64,000 nucleotides of DNA from Azospira oryzae (GCF_004217225.1 NZ_SHKM01000001.1:906137-970136); one strand, 5' to 3'. Positions 48,936 to 57,955 are shown, counted from the stretch's first letter. A program made the numbers and translations. Notes: generated by a model from the sequence alone, not told the origin.

Positions 48936-50888
48936 TCAGAAGCCCCAGCTCAGCACGACGCTGAGTTCCCGGCGCAACACGGTTTCCTGGAAGAAGGGCT
49001 GGTCGCCGAATTCCCGGTGCTTGGGCCCCAGGAGATTGCGTCCGATCAGGGAGACTTCGCTGCGCCGGTCCAGGCGCCGGGTCCAGCGCAGGTCGAAGGT
49101 GCCGTAGCCGGCGACGCCGCGCTGGTCCATGGGGCCGACGCCGCGCCAGGTCAGGTCCAGGCGCTGGTTGCGGGACAGGTCCCAGAGGGAGCGGATGAAC
49201 AGCTGCTCCCGGGGAAAGCCGCCCTGGAAGGAGATCAGGGCCGGGCCGACGGGCCGGCTGCTGTAGTCCAGGGCCTCCCGGTACAGGGTGAAGCCGCCGC
49301 GCAGCTGCCAGTGGGCCGCCGCCTGCCAGTCCAGCGCCCATTCCAGGCCCCGGGTGCGGCCCTGGGCGTTGTTGAAGTACATCATGGAACTGGCGCCATC
49401 GAACTCGATGGTCTGCAGGTCCTTGTAATGGTTCTGATAGACCGACACATCGCTGCTCAGGTTCGGCGTCAGCTGGGCCCGCCAGCCGGCCTCCAGGCTG
49501 CGCAGCCGCTCCGGGCGGAAGGCCGGATTGCCAACGGCCGGCAAAGGCCCGACTCCGGGGCCGTTGAAGCGGATGGCCGTATCCACCTGGTTGGGGGAAC
49601 GCACCGCCCGGGCCGTGCCGGCCCACAGGGTGTGGCCGGCGGCGGCGTTCCACACCGCCCGCAGGTTGGGCTGCCATTCGCTGCCGTGGTCGGGAACCCG
49701 CTCCAGCTTGGCCCCGGCGATGATCTGCAGGGTTTCCGGGATGACGGTCCACTCGTCCTGGACAAACAGGTTGGTGACGGTGCGCTGGGAACTGACCGGG
49801 CTGAAGGAGAGCTTGGCCGAACTCACCGAGTCGAAACGGTACTGGCGCCAGCCGCCGCCCCACACCAGCCGGTGGGCCGGGTTCAGGTTGACCGTGTGCT
49901 GCAGATCCACGTCCGCCACGGTCTCTTCCAGCACCGCGCCGGAAGAGGGCTCCCGGCGCCAGGAGTGGTCCACATAGGACTGCACCTGCAACTGGGAGCC
50001 ATCGCCCAGGCGGCGGCTGAGACGGCCCAGCAGGTGCTGGCCGGAAATGTCGTTGGCCGTGGACAGGGGATAGGGAGCACCGCCGCTATGTCCCTGGTAG
50101 GCCTCGCCGTTGATCATCCAGGTGTCGCTGCCGGCGGCGCTGTCGGCGCGGAAGCCGATGCGGTCGGCGCGCCAGGTGTCGCCGGCACCGCTGCCGGTGA
50201 GGGACTGGTGGTCGTCCCGGCTGCGGCTGCGGGCGTAGAGGCGCCAGGCACCGCCATCTTCCGTGGTGCTGCCCCAGCGCACGTTGGCCATGCCCTTTTC
50301 CACGTTACCCACCGCCAGGGTCGCCTGGCCGCCCTGGGTCTCGTGGGCGGAGCGGGTGACGATGTTGATCACCCCATTGACCGCGTTGGCCCCCCACAGG
50401 GCGGCCCCCGGCCCCCGCACCACCTCGATGCGGGCGATGTCGTCGAGGGCGATGTCGTAGGCGTCCCAGAAAACGCCGGAATAGATGGAGTTGTAGATGC
50501 TGCGGCCGTCGATCAGCACCAGCAGCTTGCCGCCGAAGAAGCCGTTGAAGCCCCGGGCGGAGACGCCCCACTTGTTGCCGTCGATCTGGGCCACGTGCAG
50601 GCCGGGCACGGTGCGCAGCAGGTCCGGCAGGGTGGTGGCGCCGAGGCGCTGGATGTCCTCCCGCCGCAGCACGGTGGTGGCGGCCGGCGCCTGGGCCAGT
50701 TCGGAAGGGTGTTTGAGCACGGAGCTGACTTCCGTACGCAGCAGCTCTTCGATGGAAAGGGTGGACAGGCTGGCCAGCTCGGCCGCCACAGGCTCATCCC
50801 CGGCCGCACGGGCCGGTTCCTGGAGCAAACAGGCGGCGCTGCACGAAGCCAGCGCCAGCAGCGCAGAAAAACGCGCCTTGAAAGGCAT
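48936..50888 (-). CDS. TonB-dependent outer-membrane receptor
   Basis: 650 residues with a signal peptide ending near PARA. The STLSIEELLRTEVSSV segment precedes the plug domain (LPDLLRTVPGLHVAQIDGN, GVSARGFNGFFGGKLLVLIDG, RIEVVRGPGAALWGANAVNG). About 22 beta strands follow, ending in the terminal Phe that signals outer-membrane insertion. This subgroup of receptors often lies beside signalling genes rather than uptake genes. No ABC importer is nearby. I see no Fur box or cobalamin riboswitch upstream, so the ligand is open. The ATG at 50888 has AGGGG eight bases before it. A GTG nine bases earlier is possible. Confidence 0.92.
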   Translation of the reverse strand: MPFKARFSALLALASCSAACLLQEPARAAGDEPVAAELASLSTLSIEELLRTEVSSVLKHPSELAQAPAATTVLRREDIQRLGATTLPDLLRTVPGLHVAQIDGNKWGVSARGFNGFFGGKLLVLIDGRSIYNSIYSGVFWDAYDIALDDIARIEVVRGPGAALWGANAVNGVINIVTRSAHETQGGQATLAVGNVEKGMANVRWGSTTEDGGAWRLYARSRSRDDHQSLTGSGAGDTWRADRIGFRADSAAGSDTWMINGEAYQGHSGGAPYPLSTANDISGQHLLGRLSRRLGDGSQLQVQSYVDHSWRREPSSGAVLEETVADVDLQHTVNLNPAHRLVWGGGWRQYRFDSVSSAKLSFSPVSSQRTVTNLFVQDEWTVIPETLQIIAGAKLERVPDHGSEWQPNLRAVWNAAAGHTLWAGTARAVRSPNQVDTAIRFNGPGVGPLPAVGNPAFRPERLRSLEAGWRAQLTPNLSSDVSVYQNHYKDLQTIEFDGASSMMYFNNAQGRTRGLEWALDWQAAAHWQLRGGFTLYREALDYSSRPVGPALISFQGGFPREQLFIRSLWDLSRNQRLDLTWRGVGPMDQRGVAGYGTFDLRWTRRLDRRSEVSLIGRNLLGPKHREFGDQPFFQETVLRRELSVVLSWGF

Positions 50889-51161
50889 GCACACCACCCC
50901 TGAACGTTTCTTGTTGTTCGATGCTCTATGGCAAGGAGCCCCCCGGCCCCTTTTTATGAAGGGTGGATTTTATCGGCTTGAAGCCCCCAGGGAAAGCGAA
51001 TCGATTGTATCTACGCCGAAAAACCGGCCTAGAGGCACACCGCCCTCCCCTTGCGGCAAGAAGCATTAACAAAGGTAACAATCTGTTTCCCCGGTCGGCA
51101 AAAGGCCGGGCAAGGCGTTCTAATAGCCATGGAATCCCTCATTCGCCCCCGGAGCAACGCC

Positions 51162-51860
51162 ATGGAAGTCAAAACCCTCCATCCCCTGATCAAGATCGCC
51201 GCCGTTTCCGTCACCGCCCTCAGCCTGGCCGGTGTCGGCGTCCTCACCGGCATCCTACCGGCCCCAGGCCAAAACAAGCCGGCGGAAACGCCCAGTGCCA
51301 CCATGGCCGCCGCAGAACCTGCCCCGGCAACGATCGCAGCCCCGGCCACCGCCACGCCCCCGGCTGAAGCCGCCCCCCCGGCCGCCGCCAAGACGGCGCC
51401 GCCGGTGGCCGCCAGCAAGCCCAAGGAAAGCGTCAAGCGGGCCAAGCCCGTGACCAAGGAACAGCCGGCAGCCGCCACCGTGGCCCAAGGTGAAGCCGTG
51501 CCGGCCAAGGCTGCGGCGCCGGTGTGCAAGGACTGCGGGGTCATCGAAAGCATCATGGAAGTGAAGAAGCCCGGTGAAGGCACGGGCCTGGGCGCCGTCG
51601 CCGGCGGCGTCCTCGGCGGTCTCCTGGGCAACCAGGTGGGGGGCGGCAAGGGCCGCACCGCCATGGCCGTCCTCGGTGCCGCCGGTGGCGCCTACGCCGG
51701 GCACCAGGTGGAAAAGAACGCCCGCAGCAACATGGAATACCAGATCACGGTGCGCTTCGACGACGGCACCACCCAGCGCTTCACCGAGGCCAATCCCCCG
51801 GCCTGGCGCCAGGGCGACCGGGTCAAGGTCAGCGACGGCATCCTGCGCAGCGCCGACTGA
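51162..51860 (+). CDS. Glycine-zipper 2TM domain protein
   Basis: 232 residues. An N-terminal helix (about 10-32) anchors or exports it, followed by a Pro/Ala/Lys-rich linker of about 90 residues. A VCKDCGVIESI segment comes next, then a glycine zipper GAVAGGVLGGLLGNQVGGGKG and AVLGAAGGAYAGHQVEKN. The C-terminus holds a small beta domain (YQITVRFDDGTTQRFT). Similar SlyB/RcnB-like envelope proteins are thought to stabilise the outer membrane. The ATG at 51162 follows GGAG by seven bases. An ATG 33 bases earlier lacks a site. Confidence 0.82.
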   Translation: MEVKTLHPLIKIAAVSVTALSLAGVGVLTGILPAPGQNKPAETPSATMAAAEPAPATIAAPATATPPAEAAPPAAAKTAPPVAASKPKESVKRAKPVTKEQPAAATVAQGEAVPAKAAAPVCKDCGVIESIMEVKKPGEGTGLGAVAGGVLGGLLGNQVGGGKGRTAMAVLGAAGGAYAGHQVEKNARSNMEYQITVRFDDGTTQRFTEANPPAWRQGDRVKVSDGILRSAD

Positions 51861-51906
51861 AGCCCGGGCTTAACGGCCCCGTGGGGGCGTGCGACAATCC
51901 GCCCCC

Positions 51907-53874
51907 ATGAGCACGCCCGCCTCCCCTGCCCCCCATTCAGTCGCCGACGCCAATCCCGATGCCTACCGGCCCCTCGTTCCCGCCCGCCTCTGCCGCAACG
52001 ACGCCGGCGTGCCCTACTCGCCGGACTACGACGACATCTACCACACCGCCGCCGGGGCCCTGGGCCAGGCCCGCCACGTCTTCCTCGCCGGCAACGGCCT
52101 GCCCCGGCGCTGGCAGCAGCGGGAAAGCTTCACCATCGTCGAGACCGGCTTCGGCATCGGCCTCAATTTCCTAGCCACCTGGGCCGCCTGGCGGGACGAT
52201 CCGGCCGCCTGCCGGCGCCTGCATTTCGTCTCCCTGGAAAAGCATCCCTTCAGCGCCGCCGACCTGGGCGAACTGCACGCCGCCCATCCCGAGCTGGCGG
52301 AACTGGCGGCCGAGCTGCGGGCCCAGTGGCCCCTGCTCACCCCCGGCGTGCACCGCCTGCATTTTGCCGGCGGCCGGGTCAGCCTGACCCTTTTCTTCGG
52401 CGACGCCCAGAGCCTGCTGCCCCAGTTGCGGCTGGCCGCCGACGCCTTCTACCTGGACGGTTTCGCCCCGGCCAAAAATCCGGACCTGTGGTCCCCCTTC
52501 GTCTTCCGCGGCCTGGCCCGCTGCGCCGCCGCCGGCGCCACCCTGGCCACCTGGTCGGTGGCCGCCGGGGTGCGCGAAGGCTTGCAGGCCGTCGGTTTCG
52601 TCAGCGACAAGGCCCCCGGTTTCGGCGGCAAGCGGGACATGCTGCAGGGCCAGTACCGGGGCCCGGGCGTGCGCCGGACGGTGATGCCGGGAAAGCGCAT
52701 TCTGGTCATCGGCGCCGGTTTCGCCGGCACCTCCACGGCCCACCGCCTGGCGGAGCGGGGCTACCAGGTGACCCTGCTGGATCAGGCCGAGGGCCCCGGC
52801 TGCGGCGCCTCCGGCAACCGGGTCGGGGTCCTGCGCCCCCTGCCCAGCCTGGACGACAACCGCCTCTCCCGCCTTACCCGCAGCGCCTTCCTGTACACCC
52901 GCCGCCACCTGCTGGCCCTCTCCGCCGCCGGCCTGCCGGTGCGCTGGGGCGCCAGCGGCGTCCTGCACCTGGCCCGGGACAAGACCCACGAAGCCACCCA
53001 GCGCCAGGTGGCCGAAACCTTCGCCGCCCCCGAGCTGTTCCGTTACGTGGACGCGGCCGAGGCCTCCCGCCTCATCGGCTGGCCGGTATCGGTGGGCGGC
53101 TGGCATTTCCCCGGCGGCGGCTGGGGCATGCCCCCCAGCCTGTGCCAGGCCAACCTGCAGGCCCATCCGGCCATCGAGCAACGCTACGGCCAGCGGGTGG
53201 AAAAACTGCAGGCCGGCGCCGACGGCTGGGCCGCCTACGCCGCCGACGGCACCCTGCTGGCTGAGGCCGACCAGGTGGTGCTGGCCAATGCCGCCGACGC
53301 CAGGCGCCTGGGAGGCTGCGACTGGCTGCCCCTGCGCAGCGCCCGGGGCCAGGCCACCCTGGTGCCGGAGACGGCCACACCGCCCCTCGACATGGTGGTG
53401 TGCCGCCTCGGCTACGTGACGCCGGCCCTGGACGGCCTGCGGGTCTGCGGCGCTTCCTTCCTGGCCGGGGATGAAGACCCCCAGCCGCGCCTGGAAGAGC
53501 AGCAGGACAACCTGGCCAAGCTCAATTTCATCCTGCCCGGTTTCGCCAAGGACCTGGCAGCGGCAGACCTGGGCAGCCGGGTGGGCTTCCGCCCCATTTC
53601 CCCGGACCGCCTGCCCATGCTGGGCCCCCTGCCGGAAAACACCGCCCCGGCAATCGGCGCCCGCCTGCAGACCCTGCCGCGCCGCCCCGGCCTGTGGCTG
53701 GCCAGCGGCTTCGGCGCCCGGGGCTTCGTCTGGTCCGCCTGGGCCGGCGAATTCCTGGCCAGCCAGATGGCTGGCGATCCCCTGCCCCTGGAAGGGGATC
53801 TGGCGGACGCCCTGGACCCGGCCCGCTTCCTGCTCAAGCCGGTGAAGGCCGCACGCTTCAACGACCGGGAATAG
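51907..53874 (+). CDS. mnmC: Bifunctional tRNA mnm5s2U biosynthesis protein MnmC
   Basis: 655 residues, same length class as E. coli MnmC (668). It completes the 5-methylaminomethyl-2-thiouridine at the wobble position. The N-terminal methyltransferase domain contains ETGFGIGLNFLATW (about 79-92) and DAFYLDGFAPAKNPDLW. The C-terminal FAD oxidoreductase domain begins KRILVIGAGFAGTSTAHRLA (about residue 263) and ends ASGFGARGFVWSAWAGE. The 3' end overlaps the convergent LysR gene by 17 bp. Confidence 0.95.
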   Translation: MSTPASPAPHSVADANPDAYRPLVPARLCRNDAGVPYSPDYDDIYHTAAGALGQARHVFLAGNGLPRRWQQRESFTIVETGFGIGLNFLATWAAWRDDPAACRRLHFVSLEKHPFSAADLGELHAAHPELAELAAELRAQWPLLTPGVHRLHFAGGRVSLTLFFGDAQSLLPQLRLAADAFYLDGFAPAKNPDLWSPFVFRGLARCAAAGATLATWSVAAGVREGLQAVGFVSDKAPGFGGKRDMLQGQYRGPGVRRTVMPGKRILVIGAGFAGTSTAHRLAERGYQVTLLDQAEGPGCGASGNRVGVLRPLPSLDDNRLSRLTRSAFLYTRRHLLALSAAGLPVRWGASGVLHLARDKTHEATQRQVAETFAAPELFRYVDAAEASRLIGWPVSVGGWHFPGGGWGMPPSLCQANLQAHPAIEQRYGQRVEKLQAGADGWAAYAADGTLLAEADQVVLANAADARRLGGCDWLPLRSARGQATLVPETATPPLDMVVCRLGYVTPALDGLRVCGASFLAGDEDPQPRLEEQQDNLAKLNFILPGFAKDLAAADLGSRVGFRPISPDRLPMLGPLPENTAPAIGARLQTLPRRPGLWLASGFGARGFVWSAWAGEFLASQMAGDPLPLEGDLADALDPARFLLKPVKAARFNDRE

Positions 53875-54829
53875 CCCCTGCCACCGCCAGGGCCAGACGC
53901 TGGCCCGCCTCGGCCTCGAGCCGGGGAGCCCGTTCCTGCAGATAGTCCAGGAAGGCCTGGGCCAGGGGCGTCAGGCGCTTGCCTGCCGGCGCCACCACCT
54001 GCCAGCGGGCCGGAATGGGCGTGCCCCGCACCGGCAGCACGGCGATCCCCAGTTCTTCCGGATGGGGCCCCAGGGCGTGGGCCGACAGCACGGACAGGCC
54101 CAGCCCCCCCGCCACCGCCTGACGCACCGCCTCGTTGCTGCCCAGCTCCAGCCGGGGCCGCAGCTGCACGCCCCGGGCGGCAAAGAACTCCTCGGCCGCC
54201 AGCCGGGTACCGCTGCCCGGTTCCCGCAGCACGAATTCCGCATCGGCCAGGGCCCCTGCTGCCACCTGCTTGCGCTTGGCCAGGGGATGGTCGGCCGCCG
54301 CCACCACCACCAGCGGATTGGTCAGGAAGGGAACGGCGCTCACCGGCGTCTCCGCCGGCGGCTTGGTCATGATGTACAGGTCATCCTGGTTCTCCAGCAG
54401 CCGGCCGACCACCGCCTGCCGGTTCAGGACCACCAGGGACACTTCCACCGCCGGCCGGACCTTGCGGAACTCCCCCAGCAGGCGGGGAATGAAGGCTTCG
54501 GCGGTACTGACCACTGCCAGCCGCAGCCGCCCCCCCTGGTCGCCCCGCAGCACGGCCAGCTCGTTTTCCAGCTGCCCCAGCTCCTCCGCCACCCGGGCGG
54601 CGGCGGCCGCCACCAGGCGCCCCGCTTCCGTCAGGTGCAGGCGGCGTCCCACCCGCTCGTGCAGGGGGAGGCCAACCTGCTCGGCCAGCTGCTTGAGCTG
54701 GGCCGAGAGGGTGGGCTGGGTCAGGTGCAGGCGCTCCGCCGCCCGGGAAACGCTCCCTTCCTGGGCAGTGGCCAGCAGCAGGCGCAGTTGATGGAGGGTC
54801 AGGTGCAGGGAACCGCCAAGCCGATACAT
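53858..54829 (-). CDS. LysR-family regulator, CbbR/CmpR-like
   Basis: 323 residues. The helix-turn-helix is at about 12-70 (TLHQLRLLLATAQEGSVSRAAERLHLTQPTLSAQLKQLAEQ). The effector domain follows at about 95-300. It is divergent from the bicarbonate transporter gene, 99 bp apart, which is the usual arrangement for a LysR protein controlling its neighbour. CbbR and CmpR control carbon-fixation and bicarbonate-uptake genes in other bacteria, so the same role is inferred. Confidence 0.88.
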   Translation of the reverse strand: MYRLGGSLHLTLHQLRLLLATAQEGSVSRAAERLHLTQPTLSAQLKQLAEQVGLPLHERVGRRLHLTEAGRLVAAAAARVAEELGQLENELAVLRGDQGGRLRLAVVSTAEAFIPRLLGEFRKVRPAVEVSLVVLNRQAVVGRLLENQDDLYIMTKPPAETPVSAVPFLTNPLVVVAAADHPLAKRKQVAAGALADAEFVLREPGSGTRLAAEEFFAARGVQLRPRLELGSNEAVRQAVAGGLGLSVLSAHALGPHPEELGIAVLPVRGTPIPARWQVVAPAGKRLTPLAQAFLDYLQERAPRLEAEAGQRLALAVAGAIPGR

Positions 54830-54850
54830 ATATTGATCTTTATCTATGCA

Positions 54851-54864
54851 ATATTTAGAAATAT
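54851..54864. promoter_or_regulatory. Candidate LysR operator
   Basis: ATATTTAGAAATAT is an inverted repeat with 6-bp arms in an A/T-rich patch that contrasts with the GC-rich genome. It lies between the divergent LysR and sbtA-like genes. Confidence 0.45.
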
Positions 54865-54928
54865 ATGATTTTTACAAATACATGAAAAGACTCAGAATGC
54901 GCCACACCAAAACAAACGGAGTCTGTTC

Positions 54929-55855
54929 GTGCTTGATGCCGTCCCCTTTTTCTTCGCCCTCGGCGCTGTCGCCAGCCTGGCCCGCAGCGAGCTGAAGCTG
55001 CCGACTGCGGTTTTCGAGGCCCTCTCCATCTACCTGCTGCTGGCCATCGGCCTCAAGGGCGGCAGCGAAATCGCCCATAGCAGCGACCCGGCCCTGCTGA
55101 CCCATGCCGCCCTGGCCATCGGCCTGGGAGCCCTCATCCCCCTCTTCGCCTTCCCCCTCTTCCGCCTGCGCTTCAACCGCTTCGATGCGGCCTCCCTGGC
55201 CGCCCATTACGGCTCCATCAGCGTCGTCACCTTTGCCGTCGGCACCACCGTACTGGCCAGCCGTGGGGTGGCCTACGAAGGCCATCTGGCCCTGCTGGCC
55301 GCCCTCATGGAGGCGCCCGCCATCCTGGTGGCCACCGTGCTGGCCCGGCTTGGCGGCGAAGAGCGCCCGGACTGGCGCAAGCTGATCCATGAAGTCTTTG
55401 CCAACAAGAGCGTGCTGCTGCTCCTGGGCGGCATCCTCATCGGCTGGGCGGCCGGCCCCCACGGTACCGAGCCCCTGAAGCCCCTCTTCACCGACCTCTT
55501 CAAGGGCGCCCTGTGCCTGTTCCTCCTGGAAATGGGGCTGGTGGCGGCTTCCCGCCTGGGGGACCTGCGCAAGGCCGGGTTCTTCCTGGTGGCCTGCGGC
55601 ATCGCCCTGCCCCTGGGCAACGCCGCCCTGGGCTGGCTGGCCGCCAGCTGGATGGGGCTGTCCGTGGGCGGGACCGTGCTGCTCATGACCCTGGCGGCCT
55701 CCGCCTCCTACATCGCCGCACCGACGGCCATGCGCCTGGCGGTGCCGGAAGCCAACCCGGCCCTGGGTATCGCGGCGGCCCTGGCCCTCACCTTCCCCTT
55801 CAACGTGCTCTTCGGCATTCCCCTTTACCTGTGGGTGGCCCAGCAGCTGGCCTGA
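54929..55855 (+). CDS. sbtA: Sodium-dependent bicarbonate transporter, SbtA family
   Basis: 308 residues with about ten hydrophobic helices in two inverted halves. Family features visible are LLLAIGLKGGSEIA in the first half, SLAAHYGSISVVTFAVG and the second-half ASASYIAAPTAMRLAVPEANP. SbtA takes up bicarbonate with Na+. The start is a GTG with CGGAG seven bases before. No SbtB (PII-like) gene accompanies it. No carboxysome or RuBisCO gene is in the window, so it may feed carboxylating enzymes instead. Confidence 0.88.
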   Translation: MLDAVPFFFALGAVASLARSELKLPTAVFEALSIYLLLAIGLKGGSEIAHSSDPALLTHAALAIGLGALIPLFAFPLFRLRFNRFDAASLAAHYGSISVVTFAVGTTVLASRGVAYEGHLALLAALMEAPAILVATVLARLGGEERPDWRKLIHEVFANKSVLLLLGGILIGWAAGPHGTEPLKPLFTDLFKGALCLFLLEMGLVAASRLGDLRKAGFFLVACGIALPLGNAALGWLAASWMGLSVGGTVLLMTLAASASYIAAPTAMRLAVPEANPALGIAAALALTFPFNVLFGIPLYLWVAQQLA

Positions 55856-55875
55856 AATCCGGCCTTCCGCCCGCC

Positions 55876-55911
55876 AAAAAAAACGGCAGCCCTGGGGCTG
55901 CCGTTTTTTTT
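55876..55911. terminator. Bidirectional intrinsic terminator
   Basis: AAAAAAAACGGCAGCCC pairs with GGGCTGCCGTTTTTTTT around a 2-base loop. It serves sbtA (plus) and the FHA gene (minus). Confidence 0.93.
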
Positions 55912-55924
55912 CGTGAAGCCGGGA

Positions 55925-56815
55925 TCAGCGGTAAAAGACCTGGAAGCGCACCTTGCCCTGGTCGCCCAGGATCACCACATCCCCGTCCTGCAGGGTCACC
56001 TCGCCCACGCGCTGGGCCATGTTGCCGTTGTGGAAGGTGCCGTTGGTGGACTGGTTGTCCCGCAGCAGTAGCTTGCCGCCGATGGGGCTGACCCAGGCGT
56101 GGCGGTTGGAAACGTGGGGATCGCCGATGACCACGCTGGCCTCCACCGAGCGCCCCAGCATGAGGCCCTGGCCCACGGGGAATTCCTGGCCCTGCAGGGG
56201 GCCGGCAATGCAGCGCAGGCAGGCCACCGGCTCCGGCCGGGAAACCAGAGTGGCATCGCTGCCCGGCATTGCCTCGGCAACGGCAGCAGGAGCGGCAGGT
56301 GCCGGTGCCACCGGCGGCAGGGTCGCCACCGGCGACGGCACGGCAGGCTCGACGCGGCCAGCCCCAGGCTGGGACGCCTCGCCGGCCAGCAGGCGGCGGT
56401 AGGTGGACACCTTGTTCCAGTGGATGATCCAGCACACCAGGCTGACCAGGCCGAACAGCAGGCCGAGGAAGGGAATGGGCGAAAGCAGGCCGAAGATGCA
56501 GCTGATGAGGCCCACGGTCAGGCCGCCGTCGCCGAAGGCCTGGGTCTGCCGCGCCTCGCCCTCCCGCTTGAGGGCGCTGGAGAGGATCACCACCGCAGCC
56601 AGCCAGACGATGAAGCCGATGGCAGGAATCAGGGTCAGCCACACCAGGGCCGAGGGAATGGCCGGGCGGAATTCGGGACGGGTGGCATCCAGGCAGCGCT
56701 GCAGGTTGAGCAGATAGAAGACCATGGCGACGATGACGCCGATGGCGAACAGCAGGACCAGACCGACAACGATGAAGCCCAATCCCACCATGGCATTGGC
56801 TGCGGAATCGTGCAT
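55925..56815 (-). CDS. Membrane protein with C-terminal FHA domain
   Basis: 296 residues. Four hydrophobic helices fall in residues about 10-140. A Pro/Ala linker follows (about 150-195), then a forkhead-associated domain with LMLGRSVEASVVIGDPHVSNRHA and DNQSTNGTFHNG, the phosphothreonine-binding loops. FHA domains bind phospho-Thr proteins, but no Ser/Thr kinase or type VI secretion gene is in the window. A pair CLRC precedes the FHA domain. Function unknown. Confidence 0.85.
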   Translation of the reverse strand: MHDSAANAMVGLGFIVVGLVLLFAIGVIVAMVFYLLNLQRCLDATRPEFRPAIPSALVWLTLIPAIGFIVWLAAVVILSSALKREGEARQTQAFGDGGLTVGLISCIFGLLSPIPFLGLLFGLVSLVCWIIHWNKVSTYRRLLAGEASQPGAGRVEPAVPSPVATLPPVAPAPAAPAAVAEAMPGSDATLVSRPEPVACLRCIAGPLQGQEFPVGQGLMLGRSVEASVVIGDPHVSNRHAWVSPIGGKLLLRDNQSTNGTFHNGNMAQRVGEVTLQDGDVVILGDQGKVRFQVFYR

Positions 56816-56938
56816 GGAGTTCTCCCTGAAACGGCCCGTGGCCCGGGCCTGTCAATGATTTGAGTGCAACGCGGCAACTGGCTCGGGACTATAGACCAGC
56901 CCCCCGAGCTAAGCAAACGGCATGACCGGCGCCCCATG

Positions 56939-56964
56939 AAAAAAGGCCCTGCAGCAGCAGGGCC
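56939..56964 (-). terminator. Intrinsic terminator after slyD
   Basis: On the minus strand GGCCCTGC/GCAGGGCC forms an 8-bp stem with a 4-base loop followed by six T. Confidence 0.85.
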
Positions 56965-56991
56965 CTTTCACGGCACGGAAGCGGGACGGGA

Positions 56992-57480
56992 TTACTCGTC
57001 GTCGCACTCGCCGTCGTCGTGCACGTGACCGTGTTCCAGCTCGGTGGCGCTGGCGGGGCGCACGGCGGTGACGGTGCAGGTGAACACCAGGGCGGTACCG
57101 GCCAGGGGATGATTGCCGTCCAGGACCACCTTGCCGTCGGCGATGTCGGTGACGCGGTAGAGGATGAAGTCATCGTCGTCGCTGCCTTCCGGGGCGCCTT
57201 CGAACTGCATGCCCACTTCCAGGGTCTCGGGGAAGTTTTCCCGGGGCTCCATCTGCACCAGTTCGGAATCGTATTCGCCGAAAGCGTCGTCCGGCTGCAG
57301 CTTGACCTTGACGGTTTCGCCCACGCTCTTGCCCTGCAGGGCCTCTTCGATCTTGGGGAAGATATCGTCGTAACCGCCGTGGATGTAGACCAGCGGATCC
57401 TTGCCCGCATCCACCAGGACGCCGTCCGGATCGGTGACGTTGTAGTCCAGGGTGACGACGGTATTCTTAGCTACTTGCAT
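56992..57480 (-). CDS. slyD: FKBP-type peptidyl-prolyl isomerase SlyD
   Basis: 162 residues. Two-domain SlyD fold: FKBP part (TVVTLDYNVTDPDGVLVDAG, DPLVYIHGGYDDIFPKIEEAL) with the insert-in-flap chaperone domain around 70-130, and the NHPLAGTALVF segment returning to FKBP. The C-terminus HGHVHDDGECDDE is a short His/Asp/Cys metal-binding tail, much shorter than in E. coli. It lies 10 bp from the bcp gene, probably one operon. Confidence 0.93.
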   Translation of the reverse strand: MQVAKNTVVTLDYNVTDPDGVLVDAGKDPLVYIHGGYDDIFPKIEEALQGKSVGETVKVKLQPDDAFGEYDSELVQMEPRENFPETLEVGMQFEGAPEGSDDDDFILYRVTDIADGKVVLDGNHPLAGTALVFTCTVTAVRPASATELEHGHVHDDGECDDE

Positions 57481-57490
57481 GGGGAATTTC

Positions 57491-57955
57491 CTAAAGTTCC
57501 TTGGCCAGGCGCAGCATTTCCAGCGCATGGCCCTTGGCGTTGACGCCGTAGAAGGCGTGGCGAACAAGGCCCTGTTTGTCGATGACGAAGGTGGAGCGGA
57601 GGATGCCGTGCTTTTTCACGCCGTCCACTTCCTTCGCCTGCCACACCCCGTAACGACGGCAGACCTGGCCCTCCTCGTCCGACAACAGGCGCACGGAAAT
57701 GCCGTGCTTGTCGCGGAACGCGGCGTGACGCAGACAGTCGTCCCGGCTGATGCCGAGCAGGGTGCAGTCCCGGCGCTCGAACTCGTCCTCGTGATCGGAA
57801 AAGTCCGTGGCCTCCAGGGTGCAGCCCGGGGTGTCGTCTCTGGGGTAGAAGAAGAGAATGATGTGGCGCTTGCCCTTGTATGCCGCAAGCTCCACCAGCT
57901 CCATGTCTGCATCCGGAAGCGCGAACTCCGGCGCAGCCTGACCAGGTTTCAGCAT
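57491..57955 (-). CDS. bcp: Peroxiredoxin, Bcp/PrxQ family
   Basis: 154 residues. Thiol peroxidase reducing H2O2 and organic hydroperoxides. The peroxidatic site is FYPRDDTPGCTLEATDF, and the Cys five residues later (typical in some Bcp) is absent. Other cysteines are in DCTLLG and DDCLRH. GISRDD and GVKKHGILRSTFVIDKQG complete the fold. It is the first gene of the bcp-slyD pair. Confidence 0.94.
   Translation of the reverse strand: MLKPGQAAPEFALPDADMELVELAAYKGKRHIILFFYPRDDTPGCTLEATDFSDHEDEFERRDCTLLGISRDDCLRHAAFRDKHGISVRLLSDEEGQVCRRYGVWQAKEVDGVKKHGILRSTFVIDKQGLVRHAFYGVNAKGHALEMLRLAKEL

Noticed and set aside
50889-51161. Possible cobalamin riboswitch or Fur box upstream of the TonB receptor
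   Set aside because: No B12-box or Fur-like 19-mer could be found by eye in either orientation.
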